Assembly (NCBI RefSeq): GCF_016858305.2
Contig: NZ_CP074436.1
Location: 950,001 to 1,014,000, forward strand
Direction of reading: 5' to 3'
DNA: 64,000 nucleotides
Origin: Polaribacter sp. Q13
GTDB lineage: Bacteria; Bacteroidota; Bacteroidia; Flavobacteriales; Flavobacteriaceae
Below the pieces are notes generated by a model. That model worked only from the letters and a program-made list of their open reading frames with translations. It made no database searches and had not been told where the DNA came from. The position numbers were made by a program, and so were the translations under genes. Shown here one piece after another: positions 1-7,906 of this stretch. Numbering within the stretch: position 1 is the first letter of the stretch; every line of letters starts with the position of its first letter.

Positions 1-67
1 AATGCCGAAGTCATAATTACTTCAAACCAAATAAAAACACTTTCATTAAAATAAATAAAGATTAAAT

Positions 68-700
68 ATGGAATTATTAGATAAATTAAACTGGAGATAC
101 GCTGCAAAAGCAATGAATGGAGAAAAAGTTTCTGAAGATAAAATAGAACGTATTTTAGAAGCTGCACGTTTATCACCAACGTCTAGTGGATTACAACCTT
201 TTGAGATTTTTGTAATTAAAAATCAAGAAATTAAAGAAAAAATTAAACCTATAGCTTGGAATCAATCTGTAATTACAGACTGTTCTCACCTACTCGTTTT
301 TGCTGCTTGGGACACCTATACAGTAGAGCGTATTAATTATATGTTCGATTTAACCAATGAAATTCGTGGTTTTAAAAACGAAGGTTGGGAAGATTATCGT
401 CAAATGTTATTAGGCATGTATCCTCAAAGAGATGCAGAAGAAAACTTTAATCATGCTGCAAAACAAGCATATATTGCTTTTGCCAACGCAATTACAGCGG
501 CTGCTTATGAAGGCGTAGATGCTACTCCTTTAGAAGGTTTTGACCCTAATGCGGTAGATGAAATTCTAGGCTTGAGAGAAAAAGGTTTGCGTAGCGCTGT
601 TTTATTACCATTAGGTTATAGAGCAGAAGATAAAGATTGGTTGGTAAACTTGGTAAAAGTTAGAAAACCTATGAAAGATTTAGTTACTGTAATTGAATAA
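68..700 (+). CDS. NfsB-type nitroreductase family oxidoreductase
   Basis: FMN-dependent NAD(P)H oxidoreductase of the nitroreductase fold, probably cytoplasmic; members reduce nitro compounds, quinones or other electrophiles. The 210-residue length is normal for the family. An N-terminal RY (10-11) and the SPTSSGLQP segment (36-44), which contacts FMN in this family, are visible, and the C-terminal part has the usual LPLGYRAEDKDWL segment. It is the first gene of four closely spaced same-strand genes (gaps of 8-13 bases) with an MDR reductase, an iron-type alcohol dehydrogenase and a DJ-1 protein, which points to detoxification of reactive carbonyls or electrophiles. The natural substrate cannot be told from sequence. 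Confidence 0.88.
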   Translation: MELLDKLNWRYAAKAMNGEKVSEDKIERILEAARLSPTSSGLQPFEIFVIKNQEIKEKIKPIAWNQSVITDCSHLLVFAAWDTYTVERINYMFDLTNEIRGFKNEGWEDYRQMLLGMYPQRDAEENFNHAAKQAYIAFANAITAAAYEGVDATPLEGFDPNAVDEILGLREKGLRSAVLLPLGYRAEDKDWLVNLVKVRKPMKDLVTVIE

Positions 701-711
701 AAAAAAGTAAA

Positions 712-1707
712 ATGAAAACGATTTTATTAAATAATAGACCCGTAGGAAAACCAACAACTTCTAATTTTGAATTTGTTACAGAAGACACGCAATTGGTAAT
801 AAAAGATGGAGAAATTCTTTTAGAAGCTACTTACGTTTCCGTAGACCCTTATTTAAGAGGAAGAATGAGTGCTGCAAAGTCATACGTTCCTTCTTTTGAA
901 TTAAACAAACCAGTACATTCTGGAGTAATTGCTAAAGTAATAGCTTCTAAAAACGAAAACTTTAAAGAGGGTGATTATGTTTCTGGGATGTTAAATTGGC
1001 AAACACAACAAGTTTCTAATGGAGAAGGTCTTTTAAAAGTCGATGGTTCTAAAGCACCATTAAGTGCCTATTTAGGCATTTTAGGAATGACTGGTTTAAC
1101 TGCGTATTTAGGTTTACACCAAATAGGGAAACCTGTTGCAGGAGAAACCATAGTGGTTTCTGGTGCTGCTGGAGCTGTAGGTTCTGTAGTTGGACAAATT
1201 GCTAAAATATTAGGACTAAGAGTTATTGGAATTGCTGGTACTGATGAAAAAATAGCAATGCTTAAAACCAAGTTTGGTTTTGACGCTGGTATTAATTACA
1301 ACACAAGTAAAGATATTAGTGCTGATATTAAAACATTGGCGCCAAACGGAGTAGATATTTATTTTGATAACGTAGGCGGACCAATATCTGATGCAGTATT
1401 ATTTAATATTAACCGTTTTGCTAGAATGATTATTTGTGGTGCAATTTCTGTTTACAACAATACAGAAACTCCAAAAGGGGTAAGTGTACAACCATTTTTA
1501 GTTAAAAATAGTGCCTTAATGCAAGGCTTTATTGTTTCTAATTATGCAGATAAATTCCCAGAAGCTATAAAACAATTATCAAGTTGGTTATCAGAAGAAA
1601 AACTTACTTACACAGAAACTATCGTAGATGGTTTCGATAATATACCAAATGCTTTTATCGACTTATTTGAAGGTAAAAACAAAGGAAAAATGATCGTTAA
1701 AATTTAA
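712..1707 (+). CDS. NADP-dependent MDR oxidoreductase (CurA / LTB4 dehydrogenase-like)
   Basis: Medium-chain dehydrogenase/reductase without catalytic zinc, of the leukotriene B4 12-hydroxydehydrogenase/CurA group, which reduces the C=C bond of alpha,beta-unsaturated carbonyls with NADPH. The N-terminal GroES-like part contains YVSVDPYLRGRM, typical of this group. The Rossmann part has SGAAGAVGSVVGQIAK near residues 150-165, and a C-terminal GKNKGKMIVKI end. The 331-residue length fits. It begins 11 bases after the nitroreductase stop, so translation is probably coupled in one operon. A role in reactive-electrophile removal is inferred from family and neighbours. Confidence 0.9.
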   Translation: MKTILLNNRPVGKPTTSNFEFVTEDTQLVIKDGEILLEATYVSVDPYLRGRMSAAKSYVPSFELNKPVHSGVIAKVIASKNENFKEGDYVSGMLNWQTQQVSNGEGLLKVDGSKAPLSAYLGILGMTGLTAYLGLHQIGKPVAGETIVVSGAAGAVGSVVGQIAKILGLRVIGIAGTDEKIAMLKTKFGFDAGINYNTSKDISADIKTLAPNGVDIYFDNVGGPISDAVLFNINRFARMIICGAISVYNNTETPKGVSVQPFLVKNSALMQGFIVSNYADKFPEAIKQLSSWLSEEKLTYTETIVDGFDNIPNAFIDLFEGKNKGKMIVKI

Positions 1708-1720
1708 ATAAAATAAAAAA

Positions 1721-2881
1721 ATGGAAAATTTTGAATTTAAAAACCCAACCAAAATCATTTTTGGAAAGGATACTATTAAACAATTAGAAACCGAAATTCC
1801 TAAAAACGCTAAAATATTATTACTCTACGGTGGAGGAAGCATCAAGAAAAATGGTATTTACGACCAAGTAAAAACGGCTTTATCAAAATTTGATATTGTT
1901 GAGTTTGGCGGTATACCTGCAAACCCTGAGTACGCAACCTTAATAGAAGCTTTACAAGTAATAAAAGAAGAAAGTATTACTTTTTTATTAGCTGTTGGTG
2001 GTGGTTCTGTAATAGATGGAACTAAATTTTTATCTGCAGCTGCTGTATTTGAAGGTGAAACTCCTTGGGATATTTTAACAAAAAATATAAGAACAGAAAT
2101 TGGAATGCCTTTTGGAACTGTTTTAACAATGCCAGCTACAGGTTCTGAAATGAATTCTGGAGCGGTAATTACCAGAAGAGAAACCAAAGAAAAATTAGCT
2201 ATGGGAGGTCCTGGTTTATTTCCTGTATTTTCAATATTAGATCCACAGGTAATTAGTTCTATTCCACAACGCCAATTGGCAAACGGATTAATGGATTCTT
2301 TTACACACGTTTTAGAGCAATATATGACGTATCCTGTTGATGGATTATTGCAAGATCGTTTTGCCGAAAGTATTTTACAAACCATTATAGAGGTGGCTCC
2401 AAAAATATTAAAAGATCCAACAGATTATAATGCAGCGGCTAATTATATGTGGAGTTGTACCATGGCTTTAAATGGATTAATTCAAAAAGGAGTTCCTGGA
2501 GATTGGGCTGTTCATGCAATGGGCCATGAGTTAACCGCTTTATTTGGTATCGATCACGCTCGTACTTTAGCTGTAATAGCACCAAGTCACTACAGATTTA
2601 ATTTTGAAGCTAAAAAAGAAAAATTAGCACAATACGGAGAACGTGTTTGGAAAATAAAAGAAGGAAGCAAAGACGATAGAGCGCAAGCTGCCATTGAGAA
2701 AACAGAAGCCTTTTTCCATAAATTAGGTATCGATACAAAATTATCTGATTACACCGAAGATTATAAAGGAACTGCCGAAGAAATAGCAAAACGTTTTACA
2801 GATAGAGGTTGGTTAGGTATAGGTGAGCACAAAAACTTATCGCCAGATAAAGTAGAAAAAATTGTAAAAATGGCGTACTAA
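1721..2881 (+). CDS. Iron-type alcohol dehydrogenase, YqhD-like aldehyde reductase
   Basis: Group III (iron-containing fold) alcohol dehydrogenase resembling E. coli YqhD and clostridial butanol dehydrogenases, which use NADPH to reduce many aldehydes. Visible motifs are the glycine-rich GGGSIKKNGIY near residue 40, AVGGGSVIDGTK near 90, ATGSEMNSGAVIT, the metal-site segment MDSFTHVLEQY near 190-200, and the second metal segment HAMGHELTALFGIDHART with its spaced histidines. Length 386 residues is typical. Third gene of the stress operon, 13 bases after the MDR gene. Assignment to YqhD rather than BdhA is by motif resemblance only. Confidence 0.9.
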   Translation: MENFEFKNPTKIIFGKDTIKQLETEIPKNAKILLLYGGGSIKKNGIYDQVKTALSKFDIVEFGGIPANPEYATLIEALQVIKEESITFLLAVGGGSVIDGTKFLSAAAVFEGETPWDILTKNIRTEIGMPFGTVLTMPATGSEMNSGAVITRRETKEKLAMGGPGLFPVFSILDPQVISSIPQRQLANGLMDSFTHVLEQYMTYPVDGLLQDRFAESILQTIIEVAPKILKDPTDYNAAANYMWSCTMALNGLIQKGVPGDWAVHAMGHELTALFGIDHARTLAVIAPSHYRFNFEAKKEKLAQYGERVWKIKEGSKDDRAQAAIEKTEAFFHKLGIDTKLSDYTEDYKGTAEEIAKRFTDRGWLGIGEHKNLSPDKVEKIVKMAY

Positions 2882-2889
2882 TTTTATAT

Positions 2890-3696
2890 ATGAAGATTAC
2901 AAAAATTATAGCTTTAACGCTTACAATTATTACAGCTTCTAGTTGTAAAAATGCAGAAAAAGAAGCAACTTCTAAAAAAGTTTCAGAAGTAAAAACAACC
3001 ATTAAAAAAGATAAAAAAATGAATATATTATTTGTATTAACATCACACGATAAATTAGGTGATACAGGAAAAAAAACAGGATTTTGGGTAGAAGAATTTG
3101 CAAACCCATATTACACATTGTTAGATAAAGGTGCAACGATTACCATTGCAACTCCAAAAGGTGGTGCTGCCCCAATAGATCCAAGTAGTGATGCTCCAGA
3201 TGCAGCAACAGCAGATACAGATCGTTATAATAATGATGCAGATGCTAAATCTAAAATTGCCAATACAAAAGTATTAGCAGATATGAATGCAGACGATTTT
3301 GATGCTGTTTTCTATCCTGGTGGTCACGGACCTTTATGGGATTTAACCAACGATAAAGTATCTGTTGCATTGATAGAGAAATTTAATAATCAAGCCAAAC
3401 CAATTGCATTTGTATGCCATGCACCAGCTGTATTAAAAGATGTTAAAAATGCAGAAGGAAAAGCATTAGTTAAAGGTAAAAAAGTAACTGGTTTTTCTAA
3501 TAAAGAAGAAGCAGCTGTTGGTTTAACAGAAATTGTACCTTTATTATTAGAAGATATGCTAATAGAAAGTGGCGCATTTTATTCTAATGGAGAAAACTGG
3601 GCACCTTATGCCGTGCAAGATGGTAATTTAATTACTGGTCAAAACCCTGCATCATCAGAATTAGTTGCAGAAAAATTATTAGCTAGTTTAAAATAG
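2890..3696 (+). CDS. DJ-1/PfpI (Hsp31-like) family lipoprotein
   Basis: DJ-1/PfpI-superfamily protein of the Hsp31 type; relatives act as glyoxalase III, deglycase or chaperone. The nucleophile elbow is AFVCHAPAV with Cys176 followed by His177, preceded by YPGGHGPLWDL. Unlike the cytosolic relatives it starts with a lipoprotein signal ending TASSC (Cys19), so it is probably membrane-anchored outside the cytoplasm. A second Met at residue 43 starts the catalytic domain proper, but the intact lipobox favours the upstream start. Last gene of the four-gene operon; a strong terminator follows. Confidence 0.85.
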   Translation: MKITKIIALTLTIITASSCKNAEKEATSKKVSEVKTTIKKDKKMNILFVLTSHDKLGDTGKKTGFWVEEFANPYYTLLDKGATITIATPKGGAAPIDPSSDAPDAATADTDRYNNDADAKSKIANTKVLADMNADDFDAVFYPGGHGPLWDLTNDKVSVALIEKFNNQAKPIAFVCHAPAVLKDVKNAEGKALVKGKKVTGFSNKEEAAVGLTEIVPLLLEDMLIESGAFYSNGENWAPYAVQDGNLITGQNPASSELVAEKLLASLK

Positions 3697-3750
3697 TTAG
3701 TTTTAAATTAGATTTTAAACAGTCGTAAATAAGAAAAACTTTACGATAAT

Positions 3751-3782
3751 AAAAAAGGCTCGCTATTTGCGAGCCTTTTTTA
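3751..3782 (+). terminator. Rho-independent terminator of the stress operon
   Basis: Stem GGCTCGC (3757-3763) and GCGAGCC (3769-3775) with a five-base loop, flanked by an A run before and a T run after, 60 bases after the DJ-1 gene stop. The flanking A and T runs would also let it work from the other strand. Confidence 0.9.
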
Positions 3783-3929
3783 TTATAATAGTTAACAATA
3801 AACCAAATTTCGGTTATCCTTTTCGTAGAAACTTAAATTAAAGCGCATTTAATCGTAAAAAATAAATAGTTTGGTTTATAAATACAAATATTGTTATTAT
3901 TTCCTTCTTAGTCAATACCCATAAATAGG

Positions 3930-3937
3930 TATATTTG
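3930..3937 (+). promoter_or_regulatory. -7 box TATATTTG, possible leaderless promoter
   Basis: Perfect match to the Bacteroidota -7 consensus TAnnTTTG, ending only five bases before the ATG at 3943. Transcription would start at or next to the start codon, so the mRNA may be leaderless. No clear -33 element is seen. Confidence 0.5.
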
Positions 3938-3942
3938 TACTA

Positions 3943-4740
3943 ATGAAAGAAATAAGTAGTATTCACAACTCGTATATAAAAAACCTGCTAAAACTTCAAG
4001 AAAAAGCAAGGGAACGAAGAAAACAAGCGTTATTTATTATTGAAGGAAAACGAGAAATATCTTTAGCAATTACGGCTAATTATCAATTTGATACCATTCT
4101 ATTTTATCCTGATTTAATTTCAGAAAATGAAATTTTACACCTTTTTAATTCAAATGTAAATAGAATAGTAATCTCAAAAGAAGTGTATCAAAAATTAGCT
4201 TATAGAGATTCTACAGAAGGTATTATTGCGGTTACAAAAGCAAAAGATTTCTCTTTAAATAATATTCTTTTTGAAAATAAAAACCCTTTAATCTTGGTTG
4301 CAGAAGGTGTTGAGAAACCAGGAAATATTGGAGCCTTATTAAGAACAGCCGATGCAGCAAATATAGACGCTGTATTAATAGCAAATCCTAAAAGCGATTT
4401 GTACAACGCTAATATTATTAGATCTAGTGTTGGTTGTGTTTTTACCAATCAAATTGCCACAGGAACATCCGAAGAAATAATTTCTTTTCTAAAAGAAAAA
4501 AATATCAATATATACGCTGCTACCTTGCAAAATTCAAATGAATATCACCAAGAAAATTATACAGAAAGCTCCGCAATTGTTGTAGGTACAGAAGCAACAG
4601 GTTTAACAGATGTTTGGAGAGAAGCTGCTACACAAAACGTAAACATACCTATGCAAGGACAAATAGATTCTATGAATGTTTCTGTTTCTGCTGCTATTAT
4701 TTTGTTTGAAGCAAAAAGACAAAGAAAATTTAAAAAATAA
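3943..4740 (+). CDS. SpoU/TrmH-family RNA 2'-O-methyltransferase
   Basis: S-adenosylmethionine-dependent ribose methyltransferase of the SPOUT class acting on rRNA or tRNA in the cytoplasm. An N-terminal L30e-like RNA-binding domain (about residues 1-105) contains the IIEGKREI segment. The catalytic domain has the three SpoU motifs: EKPGNIGALLRTADA (motif 1), VVGTEATGLTD (motif 2) and IPMQGQIDSMNVSVSAAI (motif 3, forming the trefoil knot). Length 265 is usual. The target nucleotide cannot be assigned. It is followed after three bases by ppgK. Confidence 0.9.
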   Translation: MKEISSIHNSYIKNLLKLQEKARERRKQALFIIEGKREISLAITANYQFDTILFYPDLISENEILHLFNSNVNRIVISKEVYQKLAYRDSTEGIIAVTKAKDFSLNNILFENKNPLILVAEGVEKPGNIGALLRTADAANIDAVLIANPKSDLYNANIIRSSVGCVFTNQIATGTSEEIISFLKEKNINIYAATLQNSNEYHQENYTESSAIVVGTEATGLTDVWREAATQNVNIPMQGQIDSMNVSVSAAIILFEAKRQRKFKK

Positions 4741-4743
4741 AGA

Positions 4744-5493
4744 ATGAAAGTATTAGGAATTGACATTGGAGGATCTGGAATTAAAGCCGCAATTGTAAAC
4801 ACAAAAAACGGAGAATTACTTTCTGAAAGACATAGAATTGATACGCCAAAACCTGCAGAACCTAAAGCGGTTGCAAAGGTTATTAAAGAAATGGTAAAAC
4901 ATTTTGATTGGAAAGGTCCGGTTGGTTGTTGTTTTCCTACTATTATTGTTGATGGACAATGCAAACATCATGGAAATTTAAGTGAAGAATGGGTAGATGT
5001 TAAAGTAAATAAACTCTTTAAAAAAGCATGCGACGGAGTTAAGTTCTACGTAAGTAATGATGCTGATTTAGCTGGAGTTGCTGAAATGAGTTTAGGTGCA
5101 GGAAAAGATGTAAAAGGAAAAGTTTTTGTAATTACAATTGGTACAGGACTTGGCTCTGGTCTATTTTATGATGGTAAATTGATACCGAATGTAGAATTGG
5201 GTAGAATTTATCATACTAACGGGGAAATTATAGAAAGATTTGCCGCAGATTCTGCGAGAAAGAGAGAAGAATTAACTTTAACAGAATGGGCTAAAAGATT
5301 TGATATTTTTTTAAATCATGTGAAAACATTGCACACTCCTACTTTATTTATTTTAGGTGGAGGAATTAGTAAAAGATATGATGAATTTAAAAAACACTTA
5401 ACGGTAGATGTACCTATAGAAGTTGCTGAATTTAAAAATAATGCAGGTATTATTGGCGCAGCAATGTTTGCTCATAAAAAACATAAGAAATAA
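4744..5493 (+). CDS. ppgK: Polyphosphate glucokinase, ROK family
   Basis: Phosphorylates glucose using polyphosphate (and often ATP) as donor, feeding glycolysis. The N-terminal phosphate-binding loop GIDIGGSGIKAAIV, the central NDADLAG with the catalytic-region Asp, ITIGTGLGSGLF, and the C-terminal LGGGISK segment are those of ROK-fold polyphosphate glucokinases. It lacks the cysteine-rich zinc motif of classical ROK repressors and kinases, as expected for this subgroup, and 249 residues is typical. It lies three bases after the methyltransferase gene, so the two are probably co-transcribed. Confidence 0.88.
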   Translation: MKVLGIDIGGSGIKAAIVNTKNGELLSERHRIDTPKPAEPKAVAKVIKEMVKHFDWKGPVGCCFPTIIVDGQCKHHGNLSEEWVDVKVNKLFKKACDGVKFYVSNDADLAGVAEMSLGAGKDVKGKVFVITIGTGLGSGLFYDGKLIPNVELGRIYHTNGEIIERFAADSARKREELTLTEWAKRFDIFLNHVKTLHTPTLFILGGGISKRYDEFKKHLTVDVPIEVAEFKNNAGIIGAAMFAHKKHKK

Positions 5494-5590
5494 AAAAAGT
5501 TATAGTAGACCAAATATTTCTCGTTATTCAATCCACAATACACCTACTTACAGATTTAGAATTAGACAAAAGCGCATAATTTAATTTAGA

Positions 5591-6043
5591 ATGAACTTTA
5601 GAAAAGCAACCAAAAACGACATTTCAATCATCGTTGAAATGATGGCTGATGATATATTAGGAAAAAAAAGAGAAAGCTTTCAGAATCCTTTACCTAACTC
5701 CTATTTAGAAGCATTTAAAAAGATAGATGCTGATGAAAATCAAGAACTTATTGTTGTAGAAAATAATAACTTAGAAGTTATCGGAACTTTACAAATTACT
5801 TATATTCAATACCTAAGTTATTGTGGCGGAACTAGAGCACAAATAGAAAATGTATTTATTAGAAGTGATCAAAGAGGACTCGGAATTGGAAAAAAAGTCT
5901 TTGAATGGGCAATAAACAGAGCCAAAGAAAAAAAGGTACATGTAGTACAATTAACTTCGGATAAAAAAAGACCTAGAGCCATTAAATTTTATGAAGATTT
6001 AGGATTTAAAGCGACTCATGAAGGAATGAAAATGCACTTTTAA
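5591..6043 (+). CDS. GNAT family N-acetyltransferase
   Basis: Single-domain Gcn5-related acetyltransferase of 150 residues. The acetyl-CoA-binding motif A is seen as RSDQRGLGIGKKVFEWA (about residues 97-113), preceded by the beta-strand ENVFI, with a C-terminal FYEDLGFKATHEGMKM (motif B). The substrate, whether a protein N-terminus, an antibiotic or a metabolite, cannot be inferred. It stands alone, 97 bases after ppgK. Confidence 0.88.
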   Translation: MNFRKATKNDISIIVEMMADDILGKKRESFQNPLPNSYLEAFKKIDADENQELIVVENNNLEVIGTLQITYIQYLSYCGGTRAQIENVFIRSDQRGLGIGKKVFEWAINRAKEKKVHVVQLTSDKKRPRAIKFYEDLGFKATHEGMKMHF

Positions 6044-6103
6044 AAAGTAATTTTCTAGACAATAATTAGAATCAAATAGATTAAGAAATTTTTCAACATA
6101 TTT

Positions 6104-7336
6104 ATGCAACCAACCACCTTATTTTACATCATTATCTCCATATTAATTATCAGTTTTATTATTGATAAAATATTAGACTACTTAAATGAGAAACGTTTTG
6201 ATGCTGAAATTCCGGAGAAACTAAAAGATGTTTATGATGAAGATGAATACAAAAAATCGCAAGCTTATAAAAAGACAAGTGCTAAATTTTCGAACATCAC
6301 TTCATTGTTTTCTACATTATTAACCTTAGTATTCTTTTTTGCAGACGGATTTAAATATGTAGATGATTTTGCAAGAACTTATACAGATAACCCAATTTTA
6401 GTAGCTTTAATTTTCTTTGGAGTTATTATGTTGGGATCAGGAATATTGACCACACCTCTCTCCTATTATAGTACTTTTGTTATCGAAGAAAAGTTTGGTT
6501 TTAACAAATCGACAAAGAAAACTTTCTGGTTAGATAAACTAAAAGGTGCACTCATGAGTGTTTTATTAGGTGGTGGAATTTTAGCTTTAATTATTTGGTT
6601 TTATCAATTAACCGGAGAAAACTTCTGGATTTATGCTTGGGCTTTAGTGGCTGTTTTCTCTTTGTTTATGAACATGTTTTACGCAAAATTAATTGTTCCT
6701 TTATTCAACAAACAAAGTCCGTTAGAAAATGGAGAATTAAAAACGGCTATAGAAAAATATGCTAAAAGTGTTGGTTTTACGATCAATAATATTTTTGTGA
6801 TCGATGGTTCTAAACGTTCTACAAAAGCAAATGCCTATTTTTCTGGTTTTGGTTCTCAAAAAAGAATTACATTATACGATACGTTAATTAACGATTTAAA
6901 TACAGATGAAATTGTTGCTGTTTTAGCACATGAAGTAGGCCATTATAAAAGAAAACATATTATTTTTAATTTAATTTCATCGATTTTATTAACCGGATTT
7001 ACTTTGTTTATTTTATCACTTTTTATTAATACACCTCTTTTATCAGAAGCATTAGGCGTTTCCATACCCAGTTTTCATATTGGTTTAATTGCATTCGGAA
7101 TTTTATATTCGCCCATATCTGAAATAACAGGACTGTTCATGAATTATATGTCTCGAAAATTTGAATATCAGGCAGATAATTTTGCCAAAGAAACTTTTGA
7201 AGGAAATGCACTAATTACATCACTTAAAAAATTATCAAAAAATAGTTTGAGTAACTTAACGCCACATCCGGCGTATGTTTTTGCACATTACTCACATCCA
7301 ACTTTGTTGGAAAGAATTACTAATTTAGAAAACTAA
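6104..7336 (+). CDS. M48 family (Ste24/CAAX-type) membrane metallopeptidase
   Basis: Integral membrane zinc protease of the Ste24/HtpX superfamily. Zinc site HEVGH with His276, Glu277 and His280, preceded by VLAH and followed by YKRKH; the third ligand region is EYQADNFA. Several hydrophobic segments (N-terminal anchor near residues 5-22, segments near 70-85, 100-120, 150-172, 178-197, 290-310 and 325-345) match the membrane-chamber architecture, and 410 residues fits. Bacteria do not prenylate proteins in the eukaryotic way, so a role in membrane-protein quality control is the likeliest inference. The stop overlaps the convergent downstream gene by four bases. Confidence 0.9.
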   Translation: MQPTTLFYIIISILIISFIIDKILDYLNEKRFDAEIPEKLKDVYDEDEYKKSQAYKKTSAKFSNITSLFSTLLTLVFFFADGFKYVDDFARTYTDNPILVALIFFGVIMLGSGILTTPLSYYSTFVIEEKFGFNKSTKKTFWLDKLKGALMSVLLGGGILALIIWFYQLTGENFWIYAWALVAVFSLFMNMFYAKLIVPLFNKQSPLENGELKTAIEKYAKSVGFTINNIFVIDGSKRSTKANAYFSGFGSQKRITLYDTLINDLNTDEIVAVLAHEVGHYKRKHIIFNLISSILLTGFTLFILSLFINTPLLSEALGVSIPSFHIGLIAFGILYSPISEITGLFMNYMSRKFEYQADNFAKETFEGNALITSLKKLSKNSLSNLTPHPAYVFAHYSHPTLLERITNLEN

Positions 7337-7800
7337 TTTTTTTCTATAACAGAATTCACTATTTCTGTTAGCATCATTTTATCTTTAGCATCTGCGTTAA
7401 CAGCAAGCATGGTAGTTAACTCTATACAGGTGTTTTTATCTTGTTTTATGTAATATTTTTGTTTTGTAAATTCAGTTCCTTTTTTAATAACTTTACCAGA
7501 TAACAATAAAATATTTTTGTTATTTAACTTTTTTTCTCCTTTAAATTCCAATCCTTTTACAATCGGTTTTCTATTTATTTTTGCTTTTTGATCCTTATAA
7601 GAAATAGGTAAAAATAAAGCTATAATTAAAGCATCCGGATTTTTTGACACATACATATTTGTAGTAACATTTGTAAAAACATTCCTATCTATATCAATTT
7701 CTACTTTCCTTTTTTGAAGTTCAAAAAGAGAGTTTGTGTTTTGAGAATAATGATTAAAACTTAAAAATAAAACCACTAAAACGACACCAATTTTCTTCAT
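7333..7800 (-). CDS. Small secreted protein, unrecognised
   Basis: 155-residue protein with an N-terminal signal peptide (about residues 1-20, ending near SFNHYSQ) and no lipobox, so exported to the periplasm or surface. The mature part is Lys- and Ile-rich and contains short strands such as KKNILLLSGKVIKKG and KYYIKQDKNTCIELTTML; no catalytic motif is recognised. It is convergent with and overlaps the M48 protease gene by four bases, and its start lies about 100 bases from the divergent spoT. No function is proposed. Confidence 0.7.
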   Translation of the reverse strand: MKKIGVVLVVLFLSFNHYSQNTNSLFELQKRKVEIDIDRNVFTNVTTNMYVSKNPDALIIALFLPISYKDQKAKINRKPIVKGLEFKGEKKLNNKNILLLSGKVIKKGTEFTKQKYYIKQDKNTCIELTTMLAVNADAKDKMMLTEIVNSVIEKN

Positions 7801-7906
7801 TTGGCGAAAATAAGAAATAATTACATTTAGAAAACAAAATATTTGTATGTTAAAATTCTTATTGCTAAATTCACTTTAAGTTAACCCCTATATTAAAATC
7901 ATTTTT

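Noticed and set aside
1858..2385. 175-codon minus-strand frame opposite the YqhD-like gene
   Set aside because: It lies wholly inside a well-supported gene, has no domain and no start context; a shadow frame.
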